Positions 12,727 to 19,339 of a stretch of 19,339 bases of DNA are shown one piece after another. Source of the stretch: QHXQ01 sp036389375 (GTDB lineage Bacteria; Acidobacteriota; Blastocatellia; Pyrinomonadales; Pyrinomonadaceae); the NCBI GenBank assembly GCA_036389375.1, contig DASVQA010000221.1, positions 1-19,339 of the forward strand. Reading direction: 5' to 3'. Under the pieces are notes generated by a model that did no database searches, was not told the DNA's origin, and worked only from the letters and a program-made list of their open reading frames with translations. Numbering within the stretch: position 1 is the stretch's first letter; every line of letters starts with the position of its first letter. The position numbers were made by a program, and so were the translations under genes.

Positions 12727-15717
12727 ATGTCAGGTCTGCCGACTCACTCGACGGAGCAGCAGCAAGCACGGGGACGCGTCGCCGGTTGGTTTGCTGCGCG
12801 GCGCGCGGACACGTGTGCGCTCGCCGTCATCATCCTCTTCTTTGCGGCCTTCTTCGGCCCGACGCTCTGCGCGGGCCGGTTCCTCATCGCGGGCGACGCT
12901 TACTATCAATCTTATCCTTTGCGCACGGTCGCGTGGGCGATGATCAAGCGCGGCGAATTGCCGCTCTGGACGCCGTTTATCTTCTCCGGCTACCCGTTGC
13001 TCTCGATGGCTCAGACGGCGGTCGGCTACCCGCTGACGTGGGGCTACCTGTTTCTGCCCGCCCGCTTTGCCGAACAGATCGTCGTGCTTGCGCCATGGCT
13101 GGTCGCGCCGCTGTTCATGTACGGATTTGTGCGCGAGACGGGGCGGACACGCTTGGCGGCGCTACTGGCGGCGCTCGCGTTCGCTTACGGCGGCGGCTTG
13201 AGCAGCAAGATGGGCGGGCTTGGCCTGATGGCGAATCCGGTTTCGTGGCTGCCGGCTTTCCTGTGGGCCATCGAGCGCACGCGACGGGACGGCTTCGTCC
13301 GTGGCCTGCTGTGGGCGACGGCCGCCTACACGATGTCCGTGCTGGCGGGACAGGGCAACGGCTTCACGCTCGTCGCGCGGCTCGCATTCATCTATGCGCT
13401 CTACCTGACGCTGTTTCCGTCCGTGGCGAACGTGCGCGCAAGCGACGGCGTGCGGCGCGCATGGGCTTGGCCGCGCCTGCGACCGTTGGCGGTCGTGGTC
13501 GGGGCCGGCCTGTTGACCATTGGCGTCGCGGCCTTTCAGGTGTTGGAATCGCTGCGCGCTGTGCGGCGCAGCATACGCAGCACGCTCAGCTACGAGGCGT
13601 TCAGCTACGGCGCGTTCACGCCCGCAGAAGCGGTCAAGTCTTTGGTCGCGCCGCTCTATCATTACATCGAGGTGACGGCTTACATCACGCCGCTCGCCGT
13701 CGTGCTGGCGGTCATCGCCGTAGTGCAGGCGGTGCGTGTCCGGCGCGAACGCCGCGCCATCTGCTTCTGGGCGGCGCTGGCCGTTGTCACATGGGTGATG
13801 ATGCTCGGCGACAGCACGCCGCTCTATCGCCTGTTCTTTCGCATCCCTGTCTTCAACCTGTTTCGCTATCCTTCGCGCCACACCTTCGAGTGGACGTTCG
13901 CCATGAGCATGCTCGCGGCTTACGGTTGGGATGCGTTACCGGCGCTCTACGCGCGCGGGCCGAGCGCCGAGCCGCGCGCACAGACGCGCGCCAAACTTGT
14001 CTGTTGGCTCTTGTGCGCCGCCGCTGCGCTGGTCGCGGTGCTCTGGATACTTGATGCGACCGTGCGCCCGCGCGCGTCGAACTTCGGGCTTGAATCGGGC
14101 TTGATCCCCGCGCTGCCTGAGCAACGCTACCTGCTCTGGAAACTAACGTTCACGGCCTTAGTCTTGCTGCTCATCTGGCGTGCGCTGAAACTGGTGGCGA
14201 CGCGCAGCCGCACGGCACTCCTCGTCGGCGCGATTGCGCTTGCCTGCTACGTCGAACCCTACATCTTTCTCGCGCACGTCTGGTTTCCTTATGCGAAGAC
14301 GACGGATCGCTTTACGGCCGTGCCGCCGGTCGAACAGTGGCTACAGCAGTATCCACCTGAACAGCATCGCATCTACACGCGCGTCAACCTGTTCGTGCGC
14401 GGCTACTGGACGCCGCCCGCGCTCGACCTGCCCAACATGACCGCGCCGCGCGGGCTGCACAACGTCGCAGCCTACGAGCAGTTGATCTTTTCGCGCTACA
14501 GCCGCGCGCTCGGCGACGTGGGGCCCGACACCGTCAACCCGCCCACAGGCATCACGGGCACGCCCGACGAGACGCTGCTGGCGCGCCGCTCGCACGTGCT
14601 CGACCTCCTGAACACATCGTTCCTCGTCACGTTTCCGCATCTCGCCACCGCGCCCGAAAGTGTGCTGCTGCACGACGGCGTGGGCTTCGCCGCGCACGAT
14701 CTGGCGCGCAGCTTGCAGCCCGGCGAAACCACCACGCTCGCGGGCGAAGCCGCTACGGGCGACACGCTCCTGCTCGTCACTTCGCTGTCGAACTCGACCG
14801 ACGTGGGCGAAGCCGAGACGGTCGCGCGCCTGCGCCTCAGCACGACCGATGGCCGGTCGAGCGAACACGAGTTGCGCGCGGGCCGAGACACAGCCGAGTG
14901 GGCGCACGAACGCGCCGACGTGCGCGCCGTCGTCAAGCATCAACTAGCGCCCGTCTTCGACCGCGTACCGGGCGACGCGGCCAACAGCTTTGCGGCGCAA
15001 CGCTATCTGGCGCGCATCCCGCTCGGTGCACGCCTAAGCCTCGCGCGCATAGAGATCACGAACGCCGCAGCGCACGCTACGCTCGCGCTATGGAAGGCGA
15101 GCCTCTACGACGCGGCGCACGGGCAATCGGTAACGCTCGCGGACTTGCCTGCGAGTCTGGACGCTGAGCGTTGGGCGGCCGTGTTTAATCAGGACGGCGT
15201 GGTGGTGTGGCAGAACGGGCGCGCTTGTCCGCGCGCGTGGCTCGTCGCAGAGGCTGAAGCGGTTGACGGCGAGACGGCGCTCCGGCGCATACGCGGCGAC
15301 GACGGGCGCGCGTTTGATCCACGCCGCACGGCGCTACTGGAAGTGCGCCCCGAAGAGTTGCCCGCGTTGCCGGGCGGCGCGTTGGCCGCGACCGCGCACG
15401 CCCGCATCGTCGAATACAGTCCGAACCGGCTCGTCGTCGAGAGCGATGCTCCGACGCCGACCGTGTTACTGCTGAGCGAAATCTTTTATCCCGGTTGGGT
15501 GGCGACGGTGGACGGCCGGCCCGCCCGCGTTGACCTTGCAGACTTCCTGTTGCGCGGTGTGGCGCTCTCGGCCGGCGCGCATCGCATAGAGATGCGTTAT
15601 ACCGCGCCCGCCGCGCGCACCGGCGCGCTGATTTCCGCGCTCACGCTCGCGCTGCTCGCGGGGCTGTTCGTTTACACGCGCCGCGTCCGGCCCACGAGCG
15701 GCGCGCGTGTCTCATAA
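12727..15717 (+). CDS. YfhO-family GT-C-type membrane glycosyltransferase, paralogue 3
   Basis: A 996-residue close paralogue of the genes at 193 and 3198. The first helix (~30-50) is followed by FLIAGDAYYQSYP with Asp57 in the GT-C acidic position, then RTVAWAM and LPLWTPFIFSGYP. The RRSIRSTLSYEAF and FTPAEAVKSL segments, VLDLLNTSFLVTF, the LRAGRDTAEWAHERADVR module and LSEIFYPGWVATVDG all match paralogue 1. The last helix is ~964-984. I start it at ATG 12727; a GTG at 12688 in the same frame would overrun the putative -10 box and add 13 unmatched residues. Unlike paralogues 1 and 2 it stands alone, 9.5 kb from the first copy and without a same-strand neighbour. Its stop overlaps the convergent oxidoreductase by 6 bp. 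The predicted role is transfer of a polyprenyl-phosphate-linked sugar outside the membrane; the acceptor is unknown. Confidence 0.88.
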   Translation: MSGLPTHSTEQQQARGRVAGWFAARRADTCALAVIILFFAAFFGPTLCAGRFLIAGDAYYQSYPLRTVAWAMIKRGELPLWTPFIFSGYPLLSMAQTAVGYPLTWGYLFLPARFAEQIVVLAPWLVAPLFMYGFVRETGRTRLAALLAALAFAYGGGLSSKMGGLGLMANPVSWLPAFLWAIERTRRDGFVRGLLWATAAYTMSVLAGQGNGFTLVARLAFIYALYLTLFPSVANVRASDGVRRAWAWPRLRPLAVVVGAGLLTIGVAAFQVLESLRAVRRSIRSTLSYEAFSYGAFTPAEAVKSLVAPLYHYIEVTAYITPLAVVLAVIAVVQAVRVRRERRAICFWAALAVVTWVMMLGDSTPLYRLFFRIPVFNLFRYPSRHTFEWTFAMSMLAAYGWDALPALYARGPSAEPRAQTRAKLVCWLLCAAAALVAVLWILDATVRPRASNFGLESGLIPALPEQRYLLWKLTFTALVLLLIWRALKLVATRSRTALLVGAIALACYVEPYIFLAHVWFPYAKTTDRFTAVPPVEQWLQQYPPEQHRIYTRVNLFVRGYWTPPALDLPNMTAPRGLHNVAAYEQLIFSRYSRALGDVGPDTVNPPTGITGTPDETLLARRSHVLDLLNTSFLVTFPHLATAPESVLLHDGVGFAAHDLARSLQPGETTTLAGEAATGDTLLLVTSLSNSTDVGEAETVARLRLSTTDGRSSEHELRAGRDTAEWAHERADVRAVVKHQLAPVFDRVPGDAANSFAAQRYLARIPLGARLSLARIEITNAAAHATLALWKASLYDAAHGQSVTLADLPASLDAERWAAVFNQDGVVVWQNGRACPRAWLVAEAEAVDGETALRRIRGDDGRAFDPRRTALLEVRPEELPALPGGALAATAHARIVEYSPNRLVVESDAPTPTVLLLSEIFYPGWVATVDGRPARVDLADFLLRGVALSAGAHRIEMRYTAPAARTGALISALTLALLAGLFVYTRRVRPTSGARVS

Positions 15718-16983
15718 CTCCGCGCCCGCCGCGCCGTGCTTGCGTGCGATCAATCTGTTGGCGACGCGCTTGGCCTCGGCAAAAATCTCGTCTATGTCTT
15801 TGTGCGCGAAGCGGGCTTGCCGGCCGACGTGGTAGATGTCCGGATGCGCGGCGAAGAAGGCGCGGGCGCGCTCCATCTCGCGCTCGTAGCCGCGATCATA
15901 GATCGGGTAAGCATGCGGCAGTTCAATCATCTTAACGTCCAACACGTCGCGCGGCGCGATGATGCCCGTGCGAGTCAACTCGGCAATCACGCGCTCGGTC
16001 GAATACTTGTCCACTTCGGTCACTTCGCAGCAGAGCACGGTGCGGTCGGCGGGCACGCCGTTGCTGGCGAAGTTCTTAAACTCGGCCACGCGGTTGATGA
16101 TGAAGTCGCGGTCGGCAAAGTAGAACCAGTGATTGTCGGTGGCGCGCGGGCGGTCGAGCAAAAGATAGGTGATGCGCGCGGGACGGAAGCGCAAACTCAG
16201 TTCTAGCCCAAGCAGGTGGGCCAGATAGTTGAGCGGCACGGTGGAGATAAGCGCGTCAAACTCTGCGTGGCTCGGCGCGCCGGCCCGGTCGGTGAATGTG
16301 CAGAGGTAACTGCCCGTCTGCGTGCGGCTCAGGGCCGTCAGGCGCGATTCGAGCCGGACGTTGTCTCTGATCTCGGCGTAGAGGCGTTCGCAGGTCGCGC
16401 CGTAGCCGTGTTGGAGCGGATAGTAGAAATCTTTGAAGTAGAGTTTCGAGCGGCGTTGCAGCATGTCGCGCAGACCCGAAACGCGAATCTTGCGTCGCCC
16501 CCAGTCGGCGGAGATCTCGTCGGCCGGGATGCCGAAAAGTTTCTCCGAGTAGGGCTTGAAGAACAGTTCATTTAGCCCTGCGCCAAACTTGCTGAGCACC
16601 AACGCCTCGAAACTGTCTTCCGCGTGCGCGCGGCGAAACAGGTAATGCCACATGACGCGTAAGGAACGGCGCGGCAGAAACTTCAAGAGGATTTCGGGCG
16701 CGTTGACGGGATCACGAATCCATTTGCCCTGAAGATAGATACGACTGCGCCGCCGCAGCCGCGCCATCGGCACGAGCGCCAGCAACTCTTGCAGCAACGC
16801 TTCGTCGTCCGTGTAGAGCCGGTGCGGCGCAAGGTCGCAATCAAAGCCGTGCCACTTGAAACTGCGCGCCAGCCCGCCGACGTGCCCGCTCGCTTCGTGT
16901 ACCTGTAGATCAGGAAACTCGCCGCGCAGAAAATAGGCGCTGCTCAGCCCCGCGACGCCTGCGCCTAAGATGCCGATCCTCAT
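15712..16983 (-). CDS. FAD-dependent oxidoreductase, UDP-galactopyranose mutase / protoporphyrinogen-oxidase-like
   Basis: A 423-residue protein with an N-terminal dinucleotide-binding motif: RIGILGAGVAGLSSAYFL, with GAGVAG at residues 7-12. It continues with an acidic strand end (VHEASGHVGGLARSF) and DCDLAPHRLYTDD. The middle has KFGAGLNELFFKPYSEKLFGI and ADWGRRKI, which I associate with the amine-oxidase/UGM-like flavoproteins found in polysaccharide clusters. The C-terminus has the closing FAD region, IYHVGRQARF. Relatives include UDP-galactopyranose mutase and HemY-type oxidases. The cluster context favours a nucleotide-sugar or polyprenol-linked substrate over porphyrin, but this is inference. 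It is the last gene of a probable operon, 34 bp after the GT2 gene, and overlaps the 3' end of YfhO paralogue 3 by 6 bp. Confidence 0.8.
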   Translation of the reverse strand: MRIGILGAGVAGLSSAYFLRGEFPDLQVHEASGHVGGLARSFKWHGFDCDLAPHRLYTDDEALLQELLALVPMARLRRRSRIYLQGKWIRDPVNAPEILLKFLPRRSLRVMWHYLFRRAHAEDSFEALVLSKFGAGLNELFFKPYSEKLFGIPADEISADWGRRKIRVSGLRDMLQRRSKLYFKDFYYPLQHGYGATCERLYAEIRDNVRLESRLTALSRTQTGSYLCTFTDRAGAPSHAEFDALISTVPLNYLAHLLGLELSLRFRPARITYLLLDRPRATDNHWFYFADRDFIINRVAEFKNFASNGVPADRTVLCCEVTEVDKYSTERVIAELTRTGIIAPRDVLDVKMIELPHAYPIYDRGYEREMERARAFFAAHPDIYHVGRQARFAHKDIDEIFAEAKRVANRLIARKHGAAGAEL

Positions 16984-17017
16984 GCCCGAAGCTGGCCCCG
17001 CGCCGGTTGCAAGCGCA

Positions 17018-18055
17018 CTAGAACAACTCCTCGTCTTTGATGAAGCGCGGGCGAGCCTTCGTCTCCTTGTAAATCTTGCCGATGTATTCGCCGACCAGAC
17101 CGAGAAACATGATCTGCACGCCGCCGAGAAAGTAGATCGGAATGATCGTCCCGGCCCAGCCGGGCGGCGTGTGCCCCATCAGCTTGTGATAGAGATAAAA
17201 GAGCGTCATCGCGCAACTGAAGAGGAAGATGAGCACGCCCGCGCACGTCACCAATCTGAGCGGCACGATGCTGAAGGACGTGATGCCGTCGAGCGCCAGC
17301 GACGCGAGCTTACGCAGGGTGTGTTTCGATGCGCCAAGTTCGCGCCGCCGCACGTCGAAGCGCACGACCTCCGAGCGATAACCGATGTCCACGAAGATGC
17401 CGCGCAGGAACAGATTGTACTCACGATATTGCGCAACGGCTTCGAGTGCCTTGCGCGAGACGAGCCGGTATTCCGAATGATGCTTGATGATGCGCGCGCC
17501 CATCAGGGCCAGCAGGTTGTAGAAGAACCACGAAGTCGCCCGCTTTAGGGCTGAGTCCGCGCCGTGTCTGCGACGCACGCCGTAGACGATGTGCGCGCCC
17601 TGCCGGTACTTCTCCAGAAACGTCTCGATCACCTGTTCGTCCTGCTGCAAGTCCGCATCAATCGTGACGACGCAATCGGCCGCGTCCTTGACGCCGAGCA
17701 GCCCCGCCAGCAGCGCGTTCTGCGTGCCCACGTTGCGGGCCAGTTTCGCGCCCTTGATGCGCGCGTCCCCGCTATGCAGCGCCTCAACAATGGCCCATGT
17801 TGCATCACGGCTGCCGTCGTCCACGAAATAGACGAAACTGCCCGCGTCGATCTGCCCGGCGGCGCTCAGGCGTTGCAGCAGTTCGACGAGCCGCGCGGCC
17901 GTCTGCTCGATGACCATCTCCTCGTCGTAGCAGGGCACGACAACGGCGAGCAGCGGGCGCGTGCGGGCGCGCTCGTCCTGCGCCGCAGCCGGCTGCGTGC
18001 GCCCGCGCGGCGCGCGTGCGACGCTCTCGCCCGTGCTGTGTGTCGTCAGACTCAA
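17018..18055 (-). CDS. GT2 polyprenyl-phosphate glycosyltransferase (GtrB/CsbB/DPM1-like)
   Basis: A 345-residue membrane-anchored GT-A enzyme. After a ~33-residue variable N-terminus come AVVVPCYDEE (37-46), VDDGSRD (78-84), the ARNVGTQNALLAGL segment (106-119) and the metal-binding TIDADLQQD (131-139). RRRELGASKHTLRKLASLALDGI follows in two parts (~236-258). Two transmembrane helices lie at ~263-288 and ~303-325, with a basic KIYKETKARPRF tail inside. This is the full GtrB/CsbB plan, which moves a sugar from a nucleotide donor to undecaprenyl phosphate. In Bacillus, CsbB supplies the donor for a YfhO protein, so this enzyme is the natural partner for the YfhO-like genes here (inference). 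The start is TTG 18055: no ATG or GTG lies in frame before the catalytic core, and AGGAAAG lies 10 bases upstream. The specific sugar is unknown. Confidence 0.9.
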   Translation of the reverse strand: MSLTTHSTGESVARAPRGRTQPAAAQDERARTRPLLAVVVPCYDEEMVIEQTAARLVELLQRLSAAGQIDAGSFVYFVDDGSRDATWAIVEALHSGDARIKGAKLARNVGTQNALLAGLLGVKDAADCVVTIDADLQQDEQVIETFLEKYRQGAHIVYGVRRRHGADSALKRATSWFFYNLLALMGARIIKHHSEYRLVSRKALEAVAQYREYNLFLRGIFVDIGYRSEVVRFDVRRRELGASKHTLRKLASLALDGITSFSIVPLRLVTCAGVLIFLFSCAMTLFYLYHKLMGHTPPGWAGTIIPIYFLGGVQIMFLGLVGEYIGKIYKETKARPRFIKDEELF

Positions 18056-18065
18056 ACGATGAAAT

Positions 18066-18072
18066 CTTTCCT
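18066..18072 (-). promoter_or_regulatory. Shine-Dalgarno AGGAAAG deciding the TTG start of the GT2 gene
   Basis: On - the sequence AGGAAAG ends 10 bases before TTG at 18055-18053. It lies in the 23-bp gap after the GT4 stop and is one of the few clear ribosome-binding signals in the window. It supports a TTG start rather than an extension upstream. Confidence 0.6.
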
Positions 18073-18078
18073 GTTTTG

Positions 18079-19339
18079 TTACCCGATGGCTGCACGCGTG
18101 GGCGCAGCCGTCAGCCGTTCAACTAGCTGCGCGAGCCTCGGCCACACCGCTGCGGCTGTGAAGTCCAAGCGCCGTGTGCGTTGGGCTGCGATGACGCGCA
18201 GGCGCGTTTCACAGTCGTGCGTGAGCCGGTAGGCTTGGGCGGCGACGGCCGGCAACGCTTCGTCGTGTGCGCATAGCGCGCCGGCTCGGCCGAGTGTTTC
18301 CGGGACGGCGGCGACGGCGCGCGCCAGCACCGGCACGTCGAACCACATGGCCTCGACAAGCGGCGCACCAAAGCCTTCATGCTCGCTCAGCGACAAGTAT
18401 AGGTGCGCCGTGCGGTAGTACGCCAGCAGCGCCGCGTCGGTCGTCTGCCCCGACAGTTCGACGTGTGCTGACAGAGCGTGGCGCGCGATGCTGTCCGCAA
18501 GTTGCCGGCAGTAAGGATCGGCGGGGCGCGCTTCGCCCGCGATGATGAGTCGCGCCGTCGGGTCGAGCGCGCGATAGTGCGCGAACGCTTCGACGAGGCG
18601 CGCCTGCTGTTTGTTCGGCGCGACGCGACCGACAAAGAGGATGTTCGTGCGCCCGTCCTGCAAGCGCGCCATCAGCGCCGCGTCGGGCGCGATGTTCCAC
18701 ACTTCGGGATCGATGATGAGCGGCAGCACGCCCGGCGCGTGGAAGCCGCAGGCGGCCAGTTCCGCCGCGTTGTAAGCGGAGACGCCGACAGACATGGGGA
18801 AGTGGCGCGCGAGGCGTTTCAGTTGCGCGCGCCCCGTCTCCAACATCCATGCGAAGCCGGGGCGATAGGGCGCATAGAACTCTGCGGGCGTGATGTTGTG
18901 ATAGACGAGACACTTCGGGCCCCGGTGCGCGACGGCGAACGCGGTCAACTCCGAGCCGATTGAGTGATGATAGAGCAGCGCATCTGTGGGCGCAGGCTGC
19001 GCTTCGTCGAACAGGCGCGCCTCGTGGGCCAGCCGCTCATCGCGGCGTTTGACGAATATCTCCGACTCGTAGCCGTGCTGGCAGAGCGCCGCGCGGAGCG
19101 CGCGCGCGTGATTCGAGACGGCGTCGCCATAAACGATGTCGGGCAGCAGTTGATGAATCGCGCGCGGCGCATGCGTGTCGGTTGTGCTGATTGATGTGCG
19201 GTCGGCGCGCTCGTGCGTTTGCAGCACGAGTTCGAGCAGCGTTTCGTAGCGCGCGATGACCTTGTCCCAGTCAGCTTGCTCGGCGGCGTATGCGCGGCCG
19301 CGTGCGCCAAGCGCACGCAGTTCTTCTTCCGGCGTCTCG
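18079..19339 (-). CDS. GT4 glycosyltransferase, 5'-partial, apparently the second half of a GT4-GT4 fusion
   Basis: The complete downstream part (382 residues if counted from GTG 19227) is a GT-B enzyme of family GT4. It has IHQLLPDIVYGDAVSNHARAL near its start, NILFVGRVAPNKQQ at 195-208 and the nucleotide-sugar-binding EX7E motif EGFGAPLVE at 284-292. It should transfer a sugar from an activated donor to a growing lipid-linked glycan in the cytosol. The frame does not close upstream of GTG 19227. It stays open to the window edge and encodes ETPEEELRALGARGRAYAAE, then WDKVIARYETLLELV, which looks like the usual C-terminal end of another GT4 enzyme. I therefore annotate a single open frame to 19339. 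The alternative is that translation starts at GTG 19227, but the similarity upstream argues against it. The stop lies 23 bp before the GT2 start. Confidence 0.82.
   Translation of the reverse strand, partial: ETPEEELRALGARGRAYAAEQADWDKVIARYETLLELVLQTHERADRTSISTTDTHAPRAIHQLLPDIVYGDAVSNHARALRAALCQHGYESEIFVKRRDERLAHEARLFDEAQPAPTDALLYHHSIGSELTAFAVAHRGPKCLVYHNITPAEFYAPYRPGFAWMLETGRAQLKRLARHFPMSVGVSAYNAAELAACGFHAPGVLPLIIDPEVWNIAPDAALMARLQDGRTNILFVGRVAPNKQQARLVEAFAHYRALDPTARLIIAGEARPADPYCRQLADSIARHALSAHVELSGQTTDAALLAYYRTAHLYLSLSEHEGFGAPLVEAMWFDVPVLARAVAAVPETLGRAGALCAHDEALPAVAAQAYRLTHDCETRLRVIAAQRTRRLDFTAAAVWPRLAQLVERLTAAPTRAAIG

Noticed and set aside
13162..13881. Open frame on - (239 residues) opposite paralogue 3
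   Set aside because: Composition is Arg/Gln/His-rich without domains, and the overlapping + gene is strongly supported.
15712..15717. 6-bp convergent overlap of stop codons
   Set aside because: Real, but common in compact genomes; too short to be worth a separate finding.
1..19339. CRISPR array, tRNA, rRNA, insertion sequence or phage attachment site
   Set aside because: No regularly spaced direct repeats, no RNA gene signatures and no transposase or integrase were seen; the repeats present are paralogous gene segments.

Overview
This is a strongly GC-rich bacterial window (by eye about two-thirds G+C, not computed). Codons mostly end in C or G, starts include GTG and TTG, and genes are packed with little space between them. 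All genes I can support belong to envelope polysaccharide or glycoconjugate biosynthesis. There are no rRNA, tRNA, CRISPR, transposase or phage genes. Tandem ~1000-residue YfhO-type membrane proteins with this periplasmic module remind me of Acidobacteriota (Blastocatellia/Chloracidobacterium-like), but that is a low-confidence guess from memory.

Layout. 1-179 is the 3' tail of a YfhO-like gene on +. It is followed by two complete paralogues on + (193-3201 and 3198-6167), the second starting at a TTG that overlaps the previous stop codon. 6095-9013 on - is a more diverged YfhO-like protein that overlaps its convergent neighbour by 73 bp. Upstream of it on - is a zinc-ribbon SAM methyltransferase (9044-9889). 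A related methyltransferase (9946-10914) is divergent on +, and the 56-bp gap between them holds AT-rich, overlapping -10-like boxes. 10964-12652 (-) is a polytopic GT-C-like membrane protein of unknown role. 12727-15717 (+) is a third close YfhO paralogue. On -, a probable operon reads GT4 glycosyltransferase (open at the window edge and apparently a GT4-GT4 fusion, 18079-19339), then a GtrB/CsbB-type GT2 polyprenyl-phosphate glycosyltransferase (17018-18055), then a FAD-dependent UDP-galactopyranose-mutase-like oxidoreductase (15712-16983).

How the parts may work together (inference). The GT2 enzyme would charge undecaprenyl phosphate with a sugar at the inner membrane face. The YfhO-like GT-C proteins would use the lipid-linked sugar outside, where their large soluble C-terminal part lies. 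The methyltransferases, the FAD enzyme and the GT4 enzymes would build or modify the sugars or the acceptor glycan. No flippase, polymerase or exporter lies in this window. The most notable features are the array of at least five YfhO-like genes with patchy identity suggesting gene conversion, an unnamed conserved periplasmic module shared by all four full copies, the probable GT4-GT4 fusion, and the candidate bidirectional promoter.
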